Below the pieces are notes generated by a model. It had not been told where the DNA came from. It saw only the letters and a list, made by a program, of their open reading frames with translations, and ran no database searches. From Owenia fusiformis (Eukaryota > Annelida > Polychaeta > Sabellida > Oweniidae), in NCBI GenBank assembly GCA_903813345.2, contig CAIIXF020000012.1, positions 29,152,684-29,216,683 on the forward strand: 64,000 nucleotides of DNA, written 5' to 3'. Both the position numbers and the translations under genes were made by a program. Below are positions 1 to 11,108 of this stretch, in pieces. Position 1 is the stretch's first letter, and each line of letters begins with the position of its first letter.

Positions 1-822
1 AAAATGTACCACATTGTCTTTTTTGATTTAATCCCATTAAGAGAGGCATTGACATGTTTAACGAGTGACAGGAAAACTTACTATTTAGAGCTTAGACTTA
101 TATTGCTCTGAAAATGCTGAGGGGATGGAAATATGTGTAATAACATGAACATAAATGTCAACATGTGACATTAATGTTAACATGTGACATTAATGTTAAC
201 ACTTGACATTAATGTCAACACTTGACGTTTATGTAAACTGACCCTCTCGAGGCCATACATGTTTTAATATGACATAACTTTATTCTACAACATATCAATT
301 ATGATCTGTATGGCAACCGTAAGGCGGCCGTAACTTCCTAAAGTCAAAATAAATGCACAGCATAAAACGATGTAGATTTTCTATATCGATTTTGTGAAGT
401 TACGCCATCACAGAGCAAATGTAACAGAGACTTAATGAGGCTACTGACCTAACAATTATTTTTAAATAACATGAACTCAATTTTTGAAGAAATAGCAACA
501 TTTTAATGTTTGATAATTTTACCTGAGGTTTTATTCCTTTACAAAAATATTATATTATATATTAATTATTATTTCATTATATATATCAATTTCATAATAT
601 TTGCTCTCTCTTCAAATTCATAAGAATTTTCTACAAATCACTTTATTCTTTATCATTTCATATATTTTATCAAAGGAAACCTTATGTGTTTTATATTCCT
701 GTAGATATAAATGTGGATATTCATACATATTGTATTTCTTATTTGGGAGAATTTAAAAACATTTTTGCACTCTACGTAAATCTTAAATAACTTTTAAATT
801 TGAAATCTTTTTGAGATATATA
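1..822. other. AT-rich non-coding stretch
   Basis: No gene seen on either strand. On the minus strand this would be intron or flank of the gene described below. The only structure noted is the 19-bp tandem repeat at 157-232, listed separately. A splice-like 26-base stretch near 92-117 has good signals but its reading phase does not fit the neighbouring candidate exon, so it is not called. Confidence 0.6.
157..232. repeat. 19-bp tandem repeat, four units
   Basis: Four adjacent 19-base units, consensus GTTAACATGTGACATTAAT, starting at 157, 176, 195 and 214. The last two units carry ACACTTGAC in place of ACATGTGAC. It is a short local duplication with no coding meaning. Confidence 0.9.
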
Positions 823-1000
823 CAGTAAAACTTGTGTATAGTGAACATTTTTTTGCCAAGAAAAAACGTTCACTGTAGGTAGGTGTTCACTAGAGAGAGG
901 GTAATTTATACAGAAGTCAGTGGACTATGTGCGTAGGAAGGGTGTCCACTAGGGACAGGTGTTCACTAGAGAGAGGTGTTCATTAAGACAGGTTTTACTG
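823..1000. mobile_element. TA-flanked MITE, Tc1/mariner-pogo type
   Basis: A 178-bp element with inverted ends CAGTAAAACTTG and CAGGTTTTACTG, flanked by TA on both sides (821-822 and 1001-1002). Inside are repeats of a GTTCACTAGAGAGAGG theme. The TA target duplication and CAGT termini fit non-autonomous members of the Tc1/mariner-pogo superfamily; there is no transposase. Relatives occur at 10563, 28570 and 33392. Confidence 0.8.
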
Positions 1001-1026
1001 TAGATGGCTTAGTGGCACTTGTACAT

Positions 1027-1130
1027 ACAGTGAACACCTCTAGAGCCACAAGAATGTATTCACTATAGGTAGGTGTTCACTACAGAGAGGTGGTTTTATA
1101 CTGAAGTCGTGGAGTAAGTGCTGAGAATGG
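1027..1130. mobile_element. Partial second copy of the TA-flanked MITE
   Basis: Just to the right of the element at 823-1000 the same internal themes recur (GTGAACACCTCTAGAG, TAGGTGTTCACTA, then TTTATACTGAAGTCGTGG, compare TTTATACAGAAGTCAGTGG near 906). One terminus is missing, so it is a fragment or a local duplication. Confidence 0.6.
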
Positions 1131-2401
1131 ATGTTTCTGATAGACATACGGACGTAATGACGGAGGGACAAACAGGCACCTGCATGCCTAAACAATCATC
1201 AACATTATCTATGACAATACGACATTTTGAAAAAGTGCCACAAAAATTTAACATATTGGGAATAATGAAACACCACATTTAACTTAAAATGACAACCAGC
1301 TTGATCACAAAACAATACAAATCTGGCAATGAATAATTCATGATAAAAATGTAACATGACATACCCACATTTCTCTAATCAATGAATTCATTCGAGTAAC
1401 TTTTATTGATTTTTAATAATAAAATATTTCATAAGTAATTTATTTAGTAGGTTGCTGGATCACTACATGTTTCCACTTGCGAATTGATAAAGGTAGTCTA
1501 TGCCTTAGGTTTCTGCCCGGACAATCAGTAATATCCCATTATACGAAAAATTCATCAGAATATATTGAAAAATAAAAAAATTAGAGAGTTATTATGAGAA
1601 CTTTATGATATACCCTCGTAATTGCTTATATAATATCTTACATAGCTTAGATATATCTTGAGACCATGTTTAGTATTGCTGATATATTATTGAGAAAATC
1701 GACAGAACAACCAACTGTCAGAATTGAACACAATTAAGTTTGACAATATTGCAGGCTACCTTTGACATACTGTATCTGATGGGTGGACCAATATGTAGAA
1801 GTGGCTGATTGCAATGATTTACAAAATGACCTCGAAACAAAGGTAGATTCAAACAATGTACCTGTCCATTATCATAATAAATAAATGACATCTATGGTAG
1901 CAGTGTCCTTAAATGACTGGAATTCTCTTTAAAAGTACATTTCTAGAAACAAGGCATTAAGTTTTTAATTTTTTATGGAAGATGGTACAGGGTGAGCCAA
2001 AAAGGTAACCCAAACAATTCTTGATAACTCAGTCATCCTGTATGGTTTTAAAGTCATATTTGGCATATATGAACTTTTGAAAATGGTATACTAAAACAAA
2101 TGTCATAAATATATTTTCTTATTTGCGGAGTTATCTTATAAATGGAACACATCCTCAACATTTTAACAGTTTCTATTAAATGTATTATGCTTCATTTCAT
2201 AAAATAAACAATAAAAATAAAATATTGTATAATTACAACGATAAACTAACACAAACAATTAATAGCAAAAAGGTCATGATGACATTAAACATATGTGTGA
2301 AATATAGTCCATTTTTTAAAACAATCCAAATTTTAAAATAAAACATATCACTACTGTATATTGGTATTATTTTGCTTCATAATAGAGTTCAATCTACTAG
2401 T
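1131..2401. other. Non-coding, no feature recognised
   Basis: AT-rich sequence without a convincing open frame or repeat border. The longest minus-strand frame here overlaps the MITE fragment and is not supported as coding. Confidence 0.5.
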
Positions 2402-3920
2402 TTAAAGGCAGAATCAGATCTATAGGGGGAGGGTTGACAGAATTGCAAGCAACGTGTACAACTGAACTACCAAGCGTTTTCTTGCAAACTCAGATACAAT
2501 AATCCCCAAAAGATTTGTGATTGTTACAAATTGGTGAGTTAACTGAGGATTCAAAGTTTAAAAATGGGGGGGGGGGAAATATACTCCTCAAAAAAAGTTA
2601 AGGACCTCATAGGTTTACATGTTAACCCCCATATTTGTTTAACGACTGTTTTCTAAGCGGGGAACAAAAGAAATCCCAATAAAGTAAATAAATCTGTATC
2701 TTGATTCTATTCCCTGTAAAGTCCGCAACGTTTCAATGTTATATCTCCATTACATTCTGTCAAAATTTCATGAAATGTAACAAAAATGGCAAATCCCATG
2801 TTAAACAAATTAGGAATGGTGGCTTAGGGGCAACTCCGATTTTGGAATATCTATTCAGCAAAACATTTATTAAAAATACTTTCTAAGTAGAAAATTAAAT
2901 GATTTTACATTTTACATGCTAAATGTCTCGCTTATGTTGTTAAAATTTGCGATACGGAGCGTTAAAGTAATTTTGACCACCTCACTGAACCACCTGTGTT
3001 ATTTCAATAAGAGGTTCATTAAAAAATTATTGAATTTGAAACTATTAACTTTTGTAAAGCCTGGACAATTAAATCATATTTTTGTCGAGTAGACAATTTA
3101 GCAAATTTAATTATCTCTTACAATCTCAATTTTGAGAGCAATCGGATGGATGGATCGTTCCTCATATGACTTATGGCAACCCAACCATTCACCATTTGTT
3201 TAACATGGAATCTGCCATTTTTGTTAAATTTCATGAAATTCATCAATTTTGACATCAAATTTTGACCCAATGTAATGGAGATATAACATTGAAACGTTGC
3301 GGACTTTATAGTGAATAGAATCAAGATACAGATTTATTTTCTTTATTGGGATTTCTTTTGTTCCCTGCTTAGAAAACAGTCGTTAAACACATATGGGGGT
3401 TAACATGTAAACCTATGAGGTCCTTAACTTTTTTTGAGGAGTATAGTTAATTCTCCCAAATAACTAGAATTTAAAGATTGCAAGTAATATAAAGGAGACC
3501 CTGTAGGCATTTTTGACAATTTGAAGGTCAGCAAAAGGTCAAATCTCAAAAGGTCAAATCTCAAGCCGAAGGTCATGTTAGAACTCAACGAAACTTGTAA
3601 ATGATGTTTAAAAAAAGATTTGTTAAAATTGATCCAAGTTGAAATTTGGTCTTAAAACATTTTACTGAGGATTCAAAATGCTAAAATGGGGGAAAATAGT
3701 AAATTCTCCCAAATAATAAAAAAAATGGTAACCATATTTATAGAAATATAATCATAGTAAAAATCTTTAGTTTTCCAAAGCATGTACTTGACAAGGATGA
3801 TCTGAGCCATAACTATTCTAAAATTTAAACAACTCTTTGTCTAGCTTGCTTTCTAGATTTGATTCTCTCTTTAATGTTTCTATGTTATATAATTTAGTAT
3901 ATGTATTTGTAATAGAGATT
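2402..3920. repeat. Old dispersed repeat, homologous to 34992-35420
   Basis: Short blocks here (AATCAGATCTATAGGG near 2411, TGAGGATTCAAAGTT near 2542, GGTAACCATATTTATAG near 3727) recur in the same order at 34992-35420. The left copy has been split by the TA-flanked element at 2584-3441 and is bordered on the right by the Ngaro element at 3921. Part of the motif set occurs twice within it (near 2540 and 3662). Divergence is high, so this is an old family of unknown type. Confidence 0.6.
2584..3441. mobile_element. Long-TIR element with TA duplication
   Basis: An 858-bp element with inverted ends of about 250 bp, beginning CTCCTCAAAAAAAGTTAAGG and ending with its complement, flanked by TA (2582-2583, 3442-3443). 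The arms share, for example, CAACGTTTCAATGTTATATC. Small open frames in the two arms translate to similar peptides because the arms are inverted copies; they are not genes. TA duplication suggests a Tc1/mariner-type non-autonomous element. Confidence 0.85.
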
Positions 3921-4216
3921 TAAAAGTAATTTAAGGAATCTGCAAGTGGACCTTAAATGGATTTATACCGACTGGCCGGATATCCAATCATGTACTGGCT
4001 TTCACTTTCAGTTATACACGTGTGTCTCGAGTTACATCTTGGGTCTATCTACTACTTCCTAGCTAGACAGCATCCTTCATTCAGTTTCATGTTTCGAAAC
4101 AGACAACATAAATAAGCATTGATTTGTTAAAAAAATTATTGTTTCAACTTTACAAGCTATTCAGCATTGTTATATTAAGAAAATATTATATAACATAAGA
4201 AAGAACACTATTTATA
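3921..4216 (+). repeat. Ngaro split repeat A1
   Basis: Left terminal repeat of 296 bases, identical by eye to A2 at 6634-6929. It starts TAAAAGTAATTTAAGG and ends CACTATTTATA. In this family the outer A and B ends are thought to be joined through a circular intermediate by the recombinase. Confidence 0.9.
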
Positions 4217-4404
4217 TACAATTTATAACATATTTTTACTTTACGAACTTATAAGTTAATAAATACACAGTTTGTGGATTGAATTCGATCATTTACCAAA
4301 TTCCATAGTGGACAGGACTCGGAAGGAGGATATAAATCTCTTCACCATCTAAAGCGATATCTATTAAACCCTGTGAGTATCTGTTCCTTTATACATTTTG
4401 TAAC

Positions 4405-5480
4405 ATGGATGGATTATCAGCAATGCTAATTGGACATTCCTTTGTTAGGCGCTTTAAGAATTATGTTCGCACAACTGAAGACAAACGCGTTAAATGGAAT
4501 CTTGGGCTAGAACGCATTCATATTAGATATGACGGTTTGGGCGGTAGAAAAGTAGGGACAATATTGAATGAAACATTGGAAAATAAATTAAAAAATCCGC
4601 CACACTTATGTTATGCTGGCCTGTAAATGAACTTTTAGTTAGTGCACTTAATGCTACTCAAGCTGGTCTTATCAGCTAGTGAGTGACGTCACTGCTAGGA
4701 TTTCCCACCATATGGCCTAATGCTTACACAGAAACTCTTTGGTATCTAAAATGTGTGATCATCTTAAAAATAGTATTACAGCTTGTAATTAATACTGAGT
4801 TGGGTCTTGAAATTAACACTTTGTGAAAGTACTACCCCTTCCTCTAATGTTTCCAGGGTTTCTCTTAATTTGAGTGAAAGTTTATCAGATTAAAGCACCT
4901 TGATGACAGGCTGGTTAGTTCATAAATGTATTCTCTCTGAACATTCTGGCAACTTGAACATTCAATCTCTCAAAATTGCAGGAAGGGATCAACTTGATTC
5001 AAAATTGTTCATTTAGAGAATTGTCTTGCCTATGCAGGATTGAAATAATTGTTTTGATCCCTTCCTGCAAACGCCCCCCAGACATATTTTACTAAGACTA
5101 CCCCCAAAATTGGGAAACCCTAATCCTAGTTACATCTCACAAGCAAGTGGCTGTCTTTTAATAGCAACCAAATCCCAGCAATGTTAAAAAGGTCAAGTTA
5201 CACATTAGCGCTTTAGTGGTAGTCAGCTATGCAGGCTTTGTTTACATTCTGCAGCAGCTGATAGCAGGTCACCGGCTTTTCCTAAACTAAAAGATCACTG
5301 CTTAACATAAGTGGCCAAACATAGTCATCTTACAAATTGGAGGAAATGATATCTCAAACGGAAAAAGACCCGAAACAGTTGCCTCCGATATAGAAAATCT
5401 AGTCATGAAATTACACCAAGAATATCACGTCGAATATATTTTAGTATCTGAACTTATACAAAGATTGCCCTGTCTCACTT
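4405..5480 (+). pseudogene. SGNH hydrolase remains within the Ngaro element
   Basis: The translated start MLIGHSFVRRF matches the first block of SGNH/GDSL hydrolases (G-H/D-S), and further right LQIGGNDIS resembles the G-x-N-D block. SGNH-type hydrolases are known accessory domains of Ngaro elements. The coding region is not intact, and it is treated as a fossil part of the element. Confidence 0.7.
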
Positions 5481-5498
5481 CTTAAAAATTACCTCACC

Positions 5499-5765
5499 TT
5501 GAGGGGTATGTCAGAAGGCCCGCTGTTTTTGCAATCAAACACAACACAAGTCCACAGAGACAGCTTCAGCAAATGGTTAAGAAAAGCCCTGACATTCATG
5601 AATCTTGATACAAAGTTTTATAAGACACATTCCTTCAGAATTGGTTCGGCTACTCACGCGTGTATAAACAAAGGTCTTACGGATCAGCAAATAATGCACC
5701 TAGGGAGATGGGCATCAAACAGTTTTAAAAAATACATAAGACCTCAAATTAATTCAGCAATGTAA
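5499..5765 (+). pseudogene. Tyrosine recombinase C-terminal remains (Ngaro)
   Basis: The translation contains HSFRIGSATHA (the H-x-x-R box), then GLTDQQIMHLGRW and SFKKYIRP with the nucleophile tyrosine position. This is the typical C-terminal catalytic half of the tyrosine recombinases of DIRS/Ngaro and Crypton elements. The split direct repeats around it favour Ngaro over Crypton. Only the C-terminal part is visible. Confidence 0.8.
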
Positions 5766-6389
5766 TTCATAAATAGCCTGAGGTGTTGCCCAAGCTATCA
5801 ACTTATCACTATCGAATCATGATTTATGAATCATAATTTAAATTAGACGGTTGGCACATGCATGCACTCTTGAAATAAGTGGGCAAGGAAATTCAAGTAT
5901 GATTGAATTGGTTGATACCAGATGAGAGCCCCTTTTATCATTTATTAGGATATGACATCAAATTAAAATGGTGTTTTCAGAGCTGTTGGCCTGGAATCTA
6001 GTACGTTTGACAAACATTAAATGAATATTACCTTTCCCAGAGCAGTTGGCCTGGGAAGTCTATGGTTCCTGTATATAGTGTAAACACATAGCTAGCAACG
6101 AATTAGTTTTAGCAAGGGTGAACGTGACCGAGGATTTCGGGATCCTTCGGAAATTTAAAACTCCCTGGAGTTTGAGCTGATGGCCAATCTCTAAAGTTAA
6201 AAACATACGCATATTAGAAGAATAATAAGAATAATTCTCGTAATTCTCACAAAACAAATTCATTGTATTTTAAAACTCATACAGCTAATTTTTCTTCACA
6301 GACGGCGCATGTCTTGAAAATTAATGTTAATGTGTTTTTCATGGTCTTTGGCCACACAAACATGATAACTCATGTTATTAGTGCCCAGT

Positions 6390-6637
6390 GGCTTTTTAGC
6401 GTCCATTTCAAACATTATGTAAGGTTATGTAATACTTTATACAATTATGTAAGACAATGTAAACGAATTTATACTATTGTTAATTTGTGTAATATTATGT
6501 AATGTTAGGAAATTGATTATGTAATGTTTTTATGTAAAAATAATAAATCAAAATAGATGGCCACAGGATGGCTCTTGACACACCAAATTATACTTGTCAG
6601 TTTATTATTTCCCGATAGAGCGGGCGGGAAGTATAAA
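6390..6637 (+). repeat. Ngaro split repeat B1
   Basis: A 248-base repeat identical by eye to B2 at 7142-7389, from GGCTTTTTAGCGTCC to GCGGGAAGTATAAA. It abuts and slightly overlaps A2; the B1-A2 junction shares the short core TAAA, as expected of the circle junction in this family. Confidence 0.9.
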
Positions 6638-6929
6638 AGTAATTTAAGGAATCTGCAAGTGGACCTTAAATGGATTTATACCGACTGGCCGGATATCCAA
6701 TCATGTACTGGCTTTCACTTTCAGTTATACACGTGTGTCTCGAGTTACATCTTGGGTCTATCTACTACTTCCTAGCTAGACAGCATCCTTCATTCAGTTT
6801 CATGTTTCGAAACAGACAACATAAATAAGCATTGATTTGTTAAAAAAATTATTGTTTCAACTTTACAAGCTATTCAGCATTGTTATATTAAGAAAATATT
6901 ATATAACATAAGAAAGAACACTATTTATA
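6634..6929 (+). repeat. Ngaro split repeat A2
   Basis: Internal copy of A1, identical by eye over 296 bases. It is followed by about 210 bases not found elsewhere in the window (6930-7141), then B2. Confidence 0.9.
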
Positions 6930-7141
6930 ACCCTCCTCCTTTCCCCGATTCTACCTCCAATAACACAAATGTATTATTGTTGAAATTCACGTTGTTTTAG
7001 TTTACAGACTGTAATTAACTATGTCACGTTTTTCGCAAACCTATTTGAGAAAGAGACTTTCACATAGCTGTCACCATGTGTTAGTAAGCTTGTACAGTCC
7101 TAACTAACCTTTTTTATATTTTTTATTTTACATTAGGTTAC

Positions 7142-7389
7142 GGCTTTTTAGCGTCCATTTCAAACATTATGTAAGGTTATGTAATACTTTATACAATTAT
7201 GTAAGACAATGTAAACGAATTTATACTATTGTTAATTTGTGTAATATTATGTAATGTTAGGAAATTGATTATGTAATGTTTTTATGTAAAAATAATAAAT
7301 CAAAATAGATGGCCACAGGATGGCTCTTGACACACCAAATTATACTTGTCAGTTTATTATTTCCCGATAGAGCGGGCGGGAAGTATAAA
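7142..7389 (+). repeat. Ngaro split repeat B2
   Basis: Right terminal repeat, identical by eye to B1. It ends at the TAAA core; the flank continues TGTTCATATTTTGCC, which is not part of the element. Confidence 0.9.
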
Positions 7390-7984
7390 TGTTCATATTT
7401 TGCCTACCAAAAAACAAGTTGATAGGTTTTACATACAGATTCAGCCTACATGAAATAAATGTAGCAATCCGTTACAGATATCAACTGGTGGTGTTACAGA
7501 TGCCAACTCTGATGAATGCTAGACACAAAAAATAGTGCCTACATGTTTAACAACATGTCACCATGGAAACATAATAAAAAGCATATTACATATTAAAGCC
7601 TTATGTTACAATTCATCATCAAAGAATTACATCATTATTTTAGTATAAATGACATTTATTAAGAGTAGTCTCAGTCTAGATAGACATTTAGTTCATACTC
7701 TGAGGCCTAAAAATGACTTTACGATAATGTGTATATTTTTTATATTAAATGAGATCATAATGCTTTATAATCAAACAAAAAAAAGCTAGAAAACATTTTG
7801 ATCCCCATGTTAGGTAGTAAGAGAGTAGGGGATTAAAAGACAGTTTCACATGTATCTCCCAAACTGAACAATGCTATTTTATCTATACTGTATTCCAAAT
7901 GGTTACATGTACCTTATCAACCTTCATTTGTTGTTTGTTTGACAGAATTAATAATATAGCATATCATTGTTGGTAATTACATGC
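7390..7984. other. Non-coding, traces of a dispersed repeat
   Basis: No gene. Between about 7470 and 7560 there are degenerate traces (GTTACAGATGCCAACT, AACATGTCACCATGG) of the repeat family whose core is CATGCAAAATGTCACCAC, seen better at 8469, 10930, 14298 and 22850. Confidence 0.5.
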
Positions 7985-8220
7985 CAACCTCCTAAGCAGG
8001 TATCCAGAATTCGTACCTCCTTCCTTCCCCTGCTATAACCAAATTTGGAAGCGCCCGATTAAACTGAATCACGTGATCTAATTATGCGCTATGACTTATA
8101 CATGATTTCTCTCGCAACCAATCAGATTGCGAGTTCTTAATCTGGGAAATGCTAACTGCTTATCGCAGGGGGTAAAAAGAAAGAACATATTCTGGATTTT
8201 TAAGCCCTGTGATCGGAGAA
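7985..8220 (+). mobile_element. hAT-like MITE, copy 1 (degenerate ends)
   Basis: About 236 bases closely matching the copies at 10600-10847 and 36578-36825 (shared: GATCTAATTATGCGC, ACTTATACATGATTTCT, CAGATTGCGAGTTCTTAATC). Its outermost bases have decayed and I see no clear target duplication. It lies about 45 bases from the candidate exon at 8264-8323. Confidence 0.8.
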
Positions 8221-8263
8221 AAAAAATAAATAAAAAGAAAAAAAAACTATTAAGAGCACATAC

Positions 8264-8323
8264 CTGGTTTATCCAGATGAGATGTTTCTGTAACCGTAGC
8301 AACTGATGATTCATCGTTTGATT
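8264..8323 (-). CDS. Candidate 60-base internal exon of the large gene
   Basis: On the minus strand a pyrimidine-rich acceptor TTTGTTTATTTACAG precedes 60 bases and a donor CAG/GTATGTGC follows. Entered in phase 1 the exon is open and leaves in phase 1, which matches the exit phase of the exon at 38491-38775. It would encode roughly ESNDESSVATVTETSHLDKP, serine/threonine-rich and acidic like its neighbour. The intron separating them would be about 30 kb, so other exons may be missing. The frame also runs past the acceptor and donor, which on its own is not evidence. Assignment to the same gene is inference from strand, phase and composition. Confidence 0.5.
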
Positions 8324-10130
8324 CTGTAAATAAACAAACAGATTTTTCAAAATAAGTGTTTCCATAAATAAAGGGTAAATAATTCTAAAAGCTCTGATGT
8401 TCTGGTCAAATCCAGCTAAATTAATTAATTATAATCCAGCAAAAATTAAAAAACAAGGCATTAATATACAAATGTCACCACCTGCCATTTGTTACAGATG
8501 CCAACTGCTGAACGTATTTTTAAGAGATACCAATTGCCCACCACCAACCGCGGAATACTGTCCAAAAATAAATTGAAGACCAAAACAAATATGTCACCAC
8601 TTGTGATGGTGACATAAAAACTCGATTAGCTAAAACACAAATTCGGCTAAACAGCAGCTCTAGTAAACAAACTATAAAAGAAATTTCCCACAATTAGCAT
8701 CGTAGGTAGGAATCCATTTTCTGATAAGTCCTGATGACAGACATTTACCAGTGTGAAATATTACAGGGAATACCAATTAAGATTTCCATAGAATTTCAAC
8801 AAAACCAATAAAATCTTTAATAAAAACAGAGTGTAACCCTAACATCTAACATATTTTGAAAATTATCGAACTATGAATTGGCCAAACACGGTGTGTCTCA
8901 CTTCCAAGTATTCACATAAAAAATATTAACAAAATTGCTCCCCCATATTTCCAGTTATTGCAATTAGCGTAACCAATTTCAAAACTATTCTGCAAATCAT
9001 AAATGTTTCCCTTTTACTGTATGAGTCCAATGAATGAATCCATTTACTATTTCTTGAGATGGAAGGAGTTGGAAAAAGATGAAAATAATCTGTATAAATG
9101 TATATTCTACCATTATATGATACTCATAAAATGTGAACTATAGCCATAGCAATTTAATAATAAAAATGAATATGTCAATGCCTTGTAAAAGAGATTTCTA
9201 TAAATAGTTTTTTATCACGTACCAGTGCTAAAATGTTTTCATTCTAAAAGTGCAATTCTCATGAACTTAAGCGATGCCGATAAGCCATAAATGTCATGAC
9301 AACCTACATGAAAAGTTGTTATCTCTTTATATGTTTTTTTTTCATTTTAAAAAAGTTTTTTATGTGAACTTAATGAATTCCACGGCATTATTCTTTTCAA
9401 TTTAAATGTTTATGGGACGGTGTAATGCCCCAATAAATACAGCTATATCAATAGCTGATTTTGAATAAAAAAATAAATTTACACATTAAAATAATTGTGA
9501 CTATAGTACACTGACCTTTGCATGTGCATTTTTTCTCTAACTTCAAAATATTTTTATATTCATTTAATTTAAGAATGAATGGTTTAAATTATCTGAATTC
9601 TTTCTTGTCATGAAATGATTCAGATTCTACATATTGTAATTCAAAAGTAAACGCCCTGTGGTGATATAGAATTAATAATAAAATCTCCAAATTGTGACGC
9701 CATATTAACATTTGTGGAGTGAAGTTATTCTTCTATGAAATAAATATTTTTCAACCTTTTATACTCTAAGGACATGACACAACGTCAATTCCATAAAGGT
9801 GTAGTATTCTATATTTGAGTACCTTTCTAAGCAATTCCACAGTATAGTAAAAATCCCAATCAAAATATTTTTGACAAATATATGAACTGCTGACATCTGA
9901 TATGATTACGGCTTATAAAGCACAACAAGGGACAATTTAAAAACTATAAATAATTTAAACATGTTATATTGCCTTATTGAGTAGGTCAATATGTTGAAAA
10001 TATTGTAAAATTGGAACACCTAAGATACTGAAACATATCTATTTGTGAAACACCTCCCAAGTAGAATATTATAAGATGAGTATATCAAATATGTTCTACT
10101 AAGATGGGTTTGAAAGAGCTCAAGACTTAA
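8324..10130. other. Non-coding, AT-rich, probably intronic
   Basis: No gene seen. Near 8469-8640 there is a degenerate member of the CATGCAAAATGTCACCAC repeat family (ATGTCACCACCTGCCATTTG, later AATATGTCACCACTTGTG). The remainder shows no border, hairpin or open frame that I could support. Confidence 0.5.
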
Positions 10131-10484
10131 GGATGTTCCCTGGTCAGATAGGAAAATATTCAATAGTATTTAACTTTTTCTCAAAAATGGTTTTCTGGGA
10201 TTCTCACGGGCAACAAAGAATATTAAAACTTTAAAAACCATATGTTAGTGTGCTTTTTTCTGAGCAAGAGGCCTCTAAAGTGTCAATATTTGACAAAAGT
10301 GGGCGTGGCACTTTCTCATTGAAACCCATGTTAAAAATCAGGTTTTCACCCCAAAACACACTTTTGAATATTTAACTTTTTCTTAAACTCACAGAAACAC
10401 TTAGTTATGCTATGTACTTCACATTTTGAAAAGAAAAATTAGGGGTTGGTGTTCATCGTTTTCAACTTCGTCCAGGGAACATCC
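10131..10484. mobile_element. TTAA-flanked MITE
   Basis: A 354-bp element with inverted ends GGATGTTCCCTGG and CCAGGGAACATCC, flanked by TTAA on both sides (10127-10130, 10485-10488). A TTAA duplication is typical of piggyBac and Kolobok superfamilies; the termini do not decide between them. No coding capacity. Confidence 0.8.
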
Positions 10485-10562
10485 TTAAGAAAACATTTTT
10501 CGTCACTTTCTAACACTTTGAGATGATTGCTTCAGAAGTATTAATAATATGGCACAGTTTTA

Positions 10563-11108
10563 CAGTGAAACCTGCATATCGAACATCTCTCTCTTATCTC
10601 ATCCTCCTAAGGAGGTATCCAGAATCCGTACCTCCATCTTCCCCCTGCTATAATCAATTTGGAAGTGCCCGATTAAACTGAATCACGTGATCTAATTATG
10701 CGCAATGACTTATACATGATTTCTGTCGCAGTGTTGCGACACCCAATCAAATTGCGAGTTCTTAATCGGGGAAATGCTAAATGCTTATCGCAGGGGGTAA
10801 AAAGGATGAATATATTCTGGATTTTGAAGCCCTATGATCAGAGGATGTCTTATCTAAACATCTCTCATTGTGAACACTTTTACTCAGACCCAAACTGATT
10901 TTTCTCATTGACATACATGTTTATACAAGGCTTGAACACGCAAAATGTCACCAGCTGCCATTTCTTACAGACGCTGATTGCCAAACACCAGCCACCGGTC
11001 ATCATCCGAAAAAAGGTTTGAGACTAACAATGTCACCACCACAAAACCTTGAAATATGAACACCTACTAATCTGAACACTTTTAGCCAGGTCCAGTAGAG
11101 CTGTACTA
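10563..11108. mobile_element. TA-type MITE split by two later insertions
   Basis: Begins CAGTGAAACCTGCATATC after TA and ends with themes of the intact relative at 33392-33559 (ACACTTTTAGCCAGGTCCA). It is interrupted by the hAT-like element at 10600-10847 and, near 10918-11040, by a member of the CATGCAAAATGTCACCAC family. The right terminus itself is missing. Confidence 0.7.
10600..10847 (+). mobile_element. hAT-like MITE, copy 2
   Basis: 248 bases from CATCCTCCTAAGGAGG to GATCAGAGGATG. It is flanked by a perfect 8-base duplication TCTTATCT (10592-10599 and 10848-10855), the size made by hAT transposases. The inverted ends are short and imperfect (CATCCTCC; CCAGAAT at matching depth). A 66-residue open frame inside it is chance. 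Confidence 0.9.

Larger units (their letters stand above)
3921..7389 (+). mobile_element. Ngaro-type (DIRS-order) YR retroelement, broken
   Basis: The element has the split direct repeat layout known for Ngaro elements: A1 (3921-4216), coding body, B1 (6390-6637), A2 (6634-6929), B2 (7142-7389). By eye A1 equals A2 over 296 bases and B1 equals B2 over 248 bases, so insertion is recent. The body carries remains of an SGNH hydrolase and of a tyrosine recombinase, both known cargo of this family. No reverse transcriptase or gag was recognised and the body is much shorter than in complete members, so this copy is broken (several breaks) and was probably mobilised in trans. Another repeat appears to be inserted in the body. 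Confidence 0.85.

Noticed and set aside
3921-7389. Crypton DNA transposon
   Set aside because: A tyrosine recombinase would also fit Crypton, but the A1-B1-A2-B2 split repeats and the SGNH hydrolase relic are characteristic of Ngaro.
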